A stretch of 5,636 bases of DNA, taken from assembly GCA_024641465.1 (NCBI GenBank), contig JAHEDB010000173.1, forward strand, positions 1-5,636. The letters are read 5' to 3'. Shown piece after piece: positions 1-5,468 of this stretch (its first letter is position 1; every line of letters begins with the position of its first letter). Made by a program: the position numbers and the translations under genes. The notes below the pieces were generated by a model. It was not told the origin of the DNA, made no database searches, and saw only the letters and a list, made by a program, of their open reading frames with translations. The DNA comes from Chromatiales bacterium (GTDB taxonomy: Bacteria; Pseudomonadota; Gammaproteobacteria; UBA6429; Thiohalophilaceae).

Positions 1-38
1 CCCGCCAGGCCGGTACCGATGATGATGATAGGTTCCAT
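1..38 (-). CDS. FAD/NAD(P)-dependent oxidoreductase, N-terminal fragment (possibly rubredoxin reductase)
   Basis: Partial gene: only the start codon and the first 13 residues are in the window, and the gene continues off the left edge. Read on the minus strand it gives MEPIIIIGTGLAG, a hydrophobic beta strand running straight into GTGLAG. This is the GxGxxG dinucleotide-binding fingerprint at the very N-terminus of FAD-dependent pyridine-nucleotide oxidoreductases. From memory, rubredoxin-NAD(+) reductases begin in a similar way (IIGTGLAG), so that is the best specific guess, but other flavoproteins in this superfamily share the motif. The ATG lies at bases 38 to 36. Its upstream sequence, AAAAAGTGATCAAC, carries only a weak ribosome-binding site. 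It is divergent from the next gene with 14 bp between the two start codons. I am fairly sure it is a flavoprotein start and unsure of the exact enzyme. Confidence 0.6.
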   Translation of the reverse strand, partial: MEPIIIIGTGLA

Positions 39-52
39 GTTGATCACTTTTT

Positions 53-1324
53 ATGCTGAATAAATTTCCGCTTTATCTTATCGCGTTTTTGCTGTGGCTG
101 CCCGCGCCGAGCCGCGCCGAGACCATCACGCTGGGCCTGGCCGATGGCAATGAGATCAGCGCCGAGCGTTTCCCCGCCACCTCAAAACACAGCGACAGCC
201 TGTTCATCTGGCTGCCCCACGAGGCATCAACCCCGCCGGTCGACAGTCAGTTGGCGGCGCAGGTCGCGAAACTCGGTATCGAAATCTGGCTGGTGGATCT
301 GATCACCGCCAATTTCCTGCCCGTCGCCGCCAGCAGCATGGATAGCATTCCACCCGATCAGGTTAGCGCATTAATCACACACGCGTCGGCCAAAACCGGT
401 AAAAAGATCTATTTAGTCACCTCGGGTCGCGGCGCGGTGCCCATCTTGCGCGGCGCCCGTCAGTGGCAATTACAAAACCCGTCCGACAAGCAACTGGGCG
501 GGGCGATCCTGCTCAGCCCCAAGCTGTTTGTCGAAACCCCGGACCCCGGTCTGGAGGGTGAACTCCTGCCCATCGCCTCCGCCACCAATCTGCCGATCTA
601 TATCCTGCAAGCAGACCACTCGCCCTGGTTCTGGAAATTACCCAGGGTCATGGCGGCCCTGGAGCAGGGCGGCAGTGAGGTCTACGTACAGCGACTCGAC
701 CGGGTGCGGGACCGGTTTTACTTTCGGCCCGACGCCGTCGCGGACGAACAGGCCCTGACGTTGAAATTACCCGCGCTGATCAAACAGGCCGCCTGGCTGT
801 TACAACAGTTGCCGAATAAACCACGTCCGGCGGTTGCCCAGATGGCCACACCACCGGCGGCGCCCGCCGGTAAAAAAGACCTGCGCCTGCAAACTTTTAA
901 GGGCAAGCCGACACCGCCGCCACTGCTGCTGAAAGACCTGTCCGGTAAAACCGTCGACATCAAACAGTTACAGGGTCAGGTAGTGCTGGTCAACTTCTGG
1001 GCCAGCTGGTGTCCGCCCTGTGTACATGAAATGCCGTCGATGGCCCGGCTGATGGCCCACTTCAAGGGCCAGGGCTTCACCATCCTCGCCGTCAACATGG
1101 CCGAAGACACGCCGACCATTCAACACTTCATTGATACGAAGGTGAAGGTCAACTTTCCGATCGTGCTCGACCGGGATGGCGCGGCGTTACGCAACTGGAA
1201 GGTGTTCGCCTTCCCCACCAGTTACCTTATAGATAAGAAGGGCAAGATCCGTTACGCCGTTTTTGGCAGCATCGATTGGGATACACCTGAAATCCTGTCT
1301 ACAATCAATACACTGCTTAAATAA
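53..1324 (+). CDS. Exported TlpA-type thioredoxin fused to a degenerate alpha/beta-hydrolase-like domain
   Basis: The 423-aa protein begins with a signal peptide: K4, a hydrophobic core at residues 5-16, and a likely signal peptidase I site after SRA (residue 22). It should therefore be periplasmic. Residues about 45-255 look like an alpha/beta-hydrolase fold, with strands SLFIWLP, IEIWLVD, KIYLVTS, GGAILLS and PIYILQAD and an acid-position D188. The elbow reads T-S-G-R-G (123-127), with Gly125 where Ser would be expected, and no catalytic His is obvious near 213-224, so hydrolase activity looks lost. A Pro/Ala-rich linker (about 254-290) leads to a thioredoxin domain (about 290-423) with WASWCPPC (C320, C323) and a cis-Pro loop FAFPTS (P388). 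This is typical of TlpA/ResA-like proteins that reduce or exchange disulfides, for example in cytochrome c maturation. The thioredoxin call is secure; the N-terminal fold is inferred from pattern only. No strong Shine-Dalgarno precedes ATG 53, but the signal peptide supports this start. Confidence 0.88.
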   Translation: MLNKFPLYLIAFLLWLPAPSRAETITLGLADGNEISAERFPATSKHSDSLFIWLPHEASTPPVDSQLAAQVAKLGIEIWLVDLITANFLPVAASSMDSIPPDQVSALITHASAKTGKKIYLVTSGRGAVPILRGARQWQLQNPSDKQLGGAILLSPKLFVETPDPGLEGELLPIASATNLPIYILQADHSPWFWKLPRVMAALEQGGSEVYVQRLDRVRDRFYFRPDAVADEQALTLKLPALIKQAAWLLQQLPNKPRPAVAQMATPPAAPAGKKDLRLQTFKGKPTPPPLLLKDLSGKTVDIKQLQGQVVLVNFWASWCPPCVHEMPSMARLMAHFKGQGFTILAVNMAEDTPTIQHFIDTKVKVNFPIVLDRDGAALRNWKVFAFPTSYLIDKKGKIRYAVFGSIDWDTPEILSTINTLLK

Positions 1325-1351
1325 CCGGGGTAACCCACCACCTATAAGATT

Positions 1352-1948
1352 ATGCAAAAAGACACCGAACAGGGACACGACAAGATCAGTCTCGCCTATA
1401 CCGAGATCGGCGAAATGGAACGCCAGCTGCTCGGCATTCAATCCCGCATCCGCCTGGTTTCTTCGCTATGGTTATGGGGCGCCTTTGCCGGCATGGCCTA
1501 CATCCTGACCGAGAATCTCAATATTCACATCTCTAACGAGCTGATCTTTCTCGGTGTCAACACCACGGCCTTGATCGGGATATGCGTGCTGTGGGCGCTG
1601 GATCTGCTGGTCTATCACCGGCAGCTGGTGTGGATCATGTCCGAGGGACGCTACATGGAAGACAAATACAACTGGCTGCCCCGCATACGCAAATACCGCT
1701 ATAACTCACTCTGCCACAGCGACTCCTCACCGCGCATGGTGTGGTATTACTTTTTACAGACCCTGGTGTTAATGCTCCTTGGTGCGGGCAGCCTGTCCAC
1801 CTGGCTGTATAAACACCAGACCGAGACCCTGGCCGGTTATACCTCGCTGTATGTGATCATCGTCAGCCTGCTGATTTTGATTGTTTATATCATCACGGAT
1901 GATAAAGTACCGGTAAATCCAAAAAGTCACAGGAAACCCAAACCCTAA
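1352..1948 (+). CDS. Hypothetical inner-membrane protein with four membrane segments
   Basis: I do not recognise this 198-aa family. Four hydrophobic segments are visible at about residues 35-53, 63-87, 129-152 and 164-182. A charged, possibly helical N-terminal stretch (1-34) precedes them. A 41-residue loop between segments 2 and 3 is rich in Arg/Lys and aromatics (RIRKYRY at 111-117), and the tail is basic (KSHRKPKP). The positive-inside rule puts the N-terminus, the central loop and the C-terminus in the cytoplasm. The conserved-looking stretch ALDLLVYHR (82-90) at the end of segment 2 could serve as a search handle. The gene starts 27 bp after the TlpA-fusion stop with no terminator between, and its stop overlaps the start of the SirB2-like gene, so the three are probably one operon. 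The ribosome-binding site before ATG 1352 is weak, and M22 is an alternative start. Gene reality is well supported by length, topology and packing; function is unknown. Confidence 0.8.
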   Translation: MQKDTEQGHDKISLAYTEIGEMERQLLGIQSRIRLVSSLWLWGAFAGMAYILTENLNIHISNELIFLGVNTTALIGICVLWALDLLVYHRQLVWIMSEGRYMEDKYNWLPRIRKYRYNSLCHSDSSPRMVWYYFLQTLVLMLLGAGSLSTWLYKHQTETLAGYTSLYVIIVSLLILIVYIITDDKVPVNPKSHRKPKP

Positions 1949-2322
1949 TGCAGCTGATCAAAAATATCCACATCCTCACCGTCTTTCTATCCCTGGGCGG
2001 TTTTATCCTGCGCTGGATCTGGGTCATGCAAGACTCACCGCGACTGCAACAACGCTGGGTCAGGATCGCGCCGCATGTTAATGACACCGTATTACTGATT
2101 GCGGCCATCACCCTCGCCGTTAACATCCATCAATATCCCTTCGTCGACGGCTGGCTCACCGCCAAGGTCCTGGCCTTACTCGTCTATATCGGCCTCGGCA
2201 TGGCGACCATCCGTCACGGCAAAAGCAAACAACAACGCATCATCACCGGACTGGCCGCGATCCTGGTGTTTGTCTATATGCTCGGCGTGGCCAAGACACG
2301 ACATGCATTTCTCTTTTTTTAA
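1948..2322 (+). CDS. SirB2-family integral membrane protein
   Basis: This 124-aa protein has four hydrophobic segments (about 5-24, 45-60, 69-88 and 97-115) and the SirB2-family pattern as I know it. That pattern includes an early LKxxH-like start (IKNIHIL), a first helix ending in LRW, a PHxxDT motif after the first loop (PHVNDT, 42-47), WLxAK at the start of helix 3 (WLTAK, 69-73), a GLGMATIRHG turn (82-91), and a final helix ending VAKTRH. The length matches the family's usual 120-130 aa. SirB2 was named from Salmonella invasion-gene regulation, but its biochemical role is not established and it is widespread in proteobacteria that lack such invasion systems. The ATG shares one base with the upstream TAA (TAATG), which suggests translational coupling. 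AGGA lies about 13 nt upstream. Often sirB2 lies beside sirB1/prmC; here it follows a TlpA fusion and an unknown membrane protein instead. Confidence 0.85.
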   Translation: MQLIKNIHILTVFLSLGGFILRWIWVMQDSPRLQQRWVRIAPHVNDTVLLIAAITLAVNIHQYPFVDGWLTAKVLALLVYIGLGMATIRHGKSKQQRIITGLAAILVFVYMLGVAKTRHAFLFF

Positions 2323-2352
2323 AACTTACACAGATTTTTAATTCACGCACGC

Positions 2353-2400
2353 ATGCCATGTCACCTGCTATGCCATGTGTATACATAGCCGATAGCTATC
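2353..2400. repeat. Short direct repeat and palindromes upstream of the methyltransferase
   Basis: The 153-bp AT-rich gap (2323-2475) holds a 9-bp direct repeat ATGCCATGT at 2353-2361 and 2370-2378, 17 bp apart start to start. It also holds the 8-bp palindrome TGTATACA (2378-2385) and the perfect 10-bp palindrome GATAGCTATC (2391-2400). A TATAAT-like hexamer TAGAAT (2404-2409) follows directly, but I find no convincing -35 at 16-18 bp. The grouping could be an operator and promoter for the gene at 2476. This is inference from position only, and short repeats in AT-rich DNA arise by chance. Confidence 0.3.
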
Positions 2401-2475
2401 CGCTAGAATATACGCCGTGAATACATATATCTGAAAAAACTGACACTATCATTCATAACACGCCTGGATAATCGA

Positions 2476-3207
2476 ATGAACGATCTCGAAACATATTTTA
2501 AAAATAATACCGGCAAACTCATTCACAAATGGCAGCACTATTTCGAAATATATGACCGGCATTTTTCCCGCTATCGTGGCAAGGAAGTGCATATTGTCGA
2601 GTTCGGCATCTTCCAGGGCGGCTCATTACAGATGTGGAAGGATTACTTTGGGCCAAAAGCAAAAATCTATGGCGTCGACATCAACCCACATTGCAAACAA
2701 CTGGAAGAAAAGCAGGTTGAAGTCATGATTGGCGATCAGGAAGACCGCGCTTTTTTAAAAACCATCGCTGCAAAAGTCCCGCGCATCGACATCCTGATCG
2801 AGGATGGCGGCCACACCATGAAACAGCAGATCCATACCTTTGAAGAGCTGTATCCCTACGTGGCCGAGGATGGCATCTATCTGTGTGAAGACACCCATAC
2901 CTCCTACTGGAAAGGCTTTGGTGGCGGTTACAAGCGCAAAGGCACCTTCATCGAGTACAGCAAGAACTGGATCGATGACATCCATGCCTGGCACTCTGAA
3001 CAGCCGGAAAAACTCAAGGTTTCCGACTTCACCCGCTCGGCCCATTCGCTGCATTATTACGACAGCATCGTCGTTATTGAAAAGCGCAAGGTCGAAAAAC
3101 CCTTCGACACCCAGACCGGGACCCCGACTATCCCGATCTATCAACCACCCAAAAAGGGCCTGCTGCGCCGACTGGAAAAATGGCTGCGTGACAAACGCAA
3201 GGGCTAA
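2476..3207 (+). CDS. Class I SAM-dependent, probably metal-dependent O-methyltransferase (MycE/TylE-like)
   Basis: The 243-aa protein has a Rossmann methyltransferase core. Motif I is VEFGIFQGGS (41-50), the ribose-binding acid is D69 in YGVDIN, motif II is GDQED (86-90), then IDILIEDGGHT (104-114) and LCEDTHTSYW (136-145). D110, H113, E138 and D139 have the same spacing as the Mg-binding and catalytic residues I recall for MycE (D275, H278, E303, D304), a sugar O-methyltransferase of macrolide biosynthesis. This suggests metal-dependent methylation of a hydroxyl, perhaps on a sugar or glycan, but the substrate is unknown. The C-terminus is basic and probably amphipathic (LLRRLEKWLRDKRKG, 229-243), which could touch membrane or nucleic acid. 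It stands alone, with a gap on each side and a terminator after it. GGATAA sits about 7-10 nt before ATG 2476. Cephalosporin-hydroxylase-like and Methyltransf_24 proteins are close relatives, so the substrate class is tentative. Confidence 0.85.
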   Translation: MNDLETYFKNNTGKLIHKWQHYFEIYDRHFSRYRGKEVHIVEFGIFQGGSLQMWKDYFGPKAKIYGVDINPHCKQLEEKQVEVMIGDQEDRAFLKTIAAKVPRIDILIEDGGHTMKQQIHTFEELYPYVAEDGIYLCEDTHTSYWKGFGGGYKRKGTFIEYSKNWIDDIHAWHSEQPEKLKVSDFTRSAHSLHYYDSIVVIEKRKVEKPFDTQTGTPTIPIYQPPKKGLLRRLEKWLRDKRKG

Positions 3208-3228
3208 GACCCTGTTTGCCACGGCAAC

Positions 3229-3249
3229 AGGGGCATTCCCCTAGTTTTT
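3229..3249 (+). terminator. Intrinsic terminator after the methyltransferase gene
   Basis: The stem AGGGG/CCCCT (3229-3233 with 3238-3242, loop CATT) is followed by AG and five T (3245-3249). It begins 22 bases after the methyltransferase stop. An alternative upstream hairpin, CCCTGTT (3210-3216) with AACAGGG (3226-3232), has its inner GC/GC pairs at 3218-3219 and 3224-3225. It shares bases 3229-3232 with the terminator stem, so the two cannot form together. It ends about 12 bases before the T run and is less likely to terminate by itself. Confidence 0.65.
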
Positions 3250-3361
3250 CTGGTCTGGAAGGTTATATTTTAACTGTCATAGACCTCAAGTATCCCGCGA
3301 ACCGACTCGATAACCTAAGGACGTGGCCATTGTCAGTCCTGGCCTGTCAGACAAACTAAAA

Positions 3362-3389
3362 CCTGACCGTAACTCTCTGATACGTCAGG
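3362..3389 (+). promoter_or_regulatory. Leader hairpin upstream of the hybrid kinase
   Basis: An inverted repeat CCTGAC (3362-3367) and GTCAGG (3384-3389) is extended by GTA (3369-3371) with TAC (3381-3383) across one bulged C, leaving a 9-base loop. It ends 33 bases before the kinase start. Nearby in the same 215-bp gap lie TGTCAG at 3331-3336, TGTCAGACA (3345-3353, a 4-1-4 palindrome), and AGGAC/GTCCT (3318-3322 with 3336-3340). The recurring TGTCAG/GTCAGG element could be a protein-binding site or RNA structure. No T run follows the hairpin, so it is not a terminator. I could not identify a confident promoter in 3250-3422. Confidence 0.35.
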
Positions 3390-3407
3390 CGTTGCCGTTT
3401 ATCTAGT

Positions 3408-3413
3408 GAAGGA
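3408..3413 (+). promoter_or_regulatory. Strong ribosome binding site of the hybrid kinase gene
   Basis: GAAGGA lies 9 bases before ATG 3423. It is the best Shine-Dalgarno sequence in the window and fixes the kinase start; the other genes here have weak sites. Confidence 0.75.
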
Positions 3414-3422
3414 TTCAAGACC

Positions 3423-5468
3423 ATGCCGGGATTGGAAAAACTCGTTAACCTGTTTCTGGCGAGTGCACGTCACCGACCTCACGCGGAACACCAGCAGGCC
3501 AAGGTCCGTGCCGTCATCGGCATCCTCGTCGTGGTCTATACCGTTATCAGCTACTACCTGAACGAGGACATCGGCATCCCCCCGGCGGCGCTTTACGCGA
3601 TGACGTTTTATCTCACCATCGCCCTGGTCTTGTTCATTTCCACACACCGCTACCCTGAAACCCGACCGCTGCGCTGCATCACCGGCTTTGCACTGGACCT
3701 GGTGATCGGCACGATCCTGATGATCGCCGGTGGCGCCAATACCGCGTGGATCTATGGCGGGTTTATCTGGGTGATCATTGCCTATGGCCTGCGCTACGGC
3801 AAACCCTATATGTTCACCGCCCATATCATTGCCGTACTGGGCTTCGCTCTAGTACTCGCCCTCAACGATTTCTGGCAGGCACACATGGCCATGGGAATTG
3901 GCCTGATGGTCTGGCTGGTCGTGCTGCCATTCTATGTCTCAAAACTGATCGATATCATGGAGCAGGCGGTGGACAACGCCGGTATCGCCAATCAGGCCAA
4001 GAGTCGTTTCCTGGCCAATATGAGTCATGAGATACGCACCCCGCTGACCGCGATCATCGGTTACGCCGAGTCGGCACTCGATGCCGACCAGGGCATGCAG
4101 GATCGCGTCCATGCCCTGTCGGTGATCAAACGCAGCGGCCATCACCTGTTATCCCTCATCAACGACATCCTCGATTTTTCCAAGATCGAAGCCGATGAGA
4201 TGGATATCGAACACATCAGCATCAATCCGTTTCAAATATTCGCTGATGTCGAGGCCATCGCCGCGACCCACGCCATTCAAAAGGGTTTGCGATTCGAGGT
4301 CGATTACCAGTTACCTTTACCGTCTGAGATAAGCAGTGACCCGGTGCGCTTTAAACAGATCCTGCTCAATCTGTGCAGTAACGCCGTGAAGTTCACCAGG
4401 GATGGTTCGGTCACCATCGGCGTGAGCTACCTTGCCGACTCAAACCGGTTGCAGTGCTCAGTAAAAGACACCGGGATAGGTATCGCCGCCGAACAACTGG
4501 AAAATATTTTTCTGCCCTTCAAGCAGGCCGACTCCAGCACCACGCGCCACTATGGCGGGACCGGCCTGGGCCTGTCATTGTCGAAACGACTGGCCACCCT
4601 GCTCGGTGGACAACTCGATGTATACAGCCAGCCCGGGCAGGGCACCTGTTTCACCCTCAACATTCCCTGTGGTGAGGTCCAGGAACTCGTTTATGACTTG
4701 CAACATATTCAATATGCCAGCGATCAGGAACAACAAGCCGTTCCTGCGGGCAGTCTGCGCGGCAGCATACTGCTGGCGGAAGACAATCTCACCAATCAGA
4801 AACTCATCAGTGCGTTGCTGAAAAAAATGGGCGCCGAGGTCAGCACCGCCAATAACGGCGCTGAGGCCTTTGAACAGGCCATGAAAAGGCGCTACGACCT
4901 TATCTATATGGATATGCAAATGCCGATCATGTCCGGGGTGGATGCCGTCAAACAACTTCGCGCCAACAACTATCGAGGCGCCATCGTCGCCCTCACCGCC
5001 AATGCGACACGCGAGGACCGCAATATCTGTATCGAGGCCGGCTGCAATGACTATCTGACCAAGCCGATTAACATGGATCGCCTGCATCGTATTACTGCTC
5101 GTCATCTGCAAACAGAAACCGACCATATCAGGGATGATGCGATACAGCCTGTCTTTTCTGAACTGTTAAACAAGGATTCCGTCGTCAAGGATTTGCTGGG
5201 TGATTTTATAGAGGAACTGTCCCGCATGCTGACCAACATCAAGATGGCCTTTGTCAGCGAGGAATGGCAGGTCATGCGTGAAACCGTGCATGATCTGAAG
5301 GGCATGGGCGGTGGCTTTGGTTATCCGGATTTATCCAGCCTGGCCGAACAACTTGAGGATGAGCTAAAAAATGAAAATTTCACAGCAGTGCGTCACCTGC
5401 TCAATGAAATTGATATCCTGGGTCAACGCATCCAACTCGGTAAATCCTCTGACAGCGCCTGCGCCTAG
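3423..5468 (+). CDS. RpfC-like hybrid sensor histidine kinase (six membrane segments, HisKA, HATPase, REC, HPt)
   Basis: This 681-aa protein carries a complete internal phosphorelay. Six hydrophobic segments lie at about 28-46, 53-73, 85-102, 107-122, 129-148 and 154-174, joined by very short loops, with no HAMP or PAS domain. HisKA follows with H202 in NMSHEIRTP. The ATPase domain has an N box (LLNLCSNAVKF, N320), G1 (DTGIGI, 349-354), an F box (FLPF) and G2 (GGTGLGLSLS, 378-387). The receiver domain (about 448-560) has E453/D454, phospho-acceptor D497 in YMDMQMP, T525 and K547. The HPt domain (about 575-670) has H623 in HDLKGMGG. All key residues are intact, so it should be active. The sensor resembles Xanthomonas RpfC as I remember it: an N-terminal EH stretch, GLRYG at 122-126, and ANQAKSRFLANMSHE leading into the H box. 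RpfC senses diffusible fatty-acid signal and passes phosphate to RpfG; neither rpfF nor rpfG is in the window. The ligand is therefore unknown. The stop overlaps the convergent aroE stop. Confidence 0.95.
   Translation: MPGLEKLVNLFLASARHRPHAEHQQAKVRAVIGILVVVYTVISYYLNEDIGIPPAALYAMTFYLTIALVLFISTHRYPETRPLRCITGFALDLVIGTILMIAGGANTAWIYGGFIWVIIAYGLRYGKPYMFTAHIIAVLGFALVLALNDFWQAHMAMGIGLMVWLVVLPFYVSKLIDIMEQAVDNAGIANQAKSRFLANMSHEIRTPLTAIIGYAESALDADQGMQDRVHALSVIKRSGHHLLSLINDILDFSKIEADEMDIEHISINPFQIFADVEAIAATHAIQKGLRFEVDYQLPLPSEISSDPVRFKQILLNLCSNAVKFTRDGSVTIGVSYLADSNRLQCSVKDTGIGIAAEQLENIFLPFKQADSSTTRHYGGTGLGLSLSKRLATLLGGQLDVYSQPGQGTCFTLNIPCGEVQELVYDLQHIQYASDQEQQAVPAGSLRGSILLAEDNLTNQKLISALLKKMGAEVSTANNGAEAFEQAMKRRYDLIYMDMQMPIMSGVDAVKQLRANNYRGAIVALTANATREDRNICIEAGCNDYLTKPINMDRLHRITARHLQTETDHIRDDAIQPVFSELLNKDSVVKDLLGDFIEELSRMLTNIKMAFVSEEWQVMRETVHDLKGMGGGFGYPDLSSLAEQLEDELKNENFTAVRHLLNEIDILGQRIQLGKSSDSACA

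Noticed and set aside
16..30. GAT/ATC triplet repeat near the left edge as a microsatellite.
   Set aside because: It simply encodes the Ile run of the flavoprotein's first beta strand (four ATC codons).
2285..2320. CGTG/CACG hairpin followed by a T run at the end of the SirB2-like gene, as a terminator.
   Set aside because: The stem is only 4 bp with a 7-base loop, and the T run begins about 14 bases after it, so it does not fit an intrinsic terminator.
2755..3222. A 155-codon open frame on the minus strand inside the methyltransferase gene.
   Set aside because: It is antisense to a gene with clear methyltransferase motifs, shows no recognisable domain itself, and is explained by the codon bias of the plus strand.
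3274..3291. Possible Pho box: CTGTCAT at 3274-3280 upstream of the kinase.
   Set aside because: The second half-site at the required spacing reads CTCAAGT and matches the CTGTCAT consensus at only 3 of 7 positions, so there is no real Pho box.
4575..5126. A 183-codon open frame on the minus strand across the kinase ATPase and receiver region.
   Set aside because: The plus strand there encodes intact G2 and receiver motifs; the antisense frame has no signal, domain or ribosome-binding site of note.
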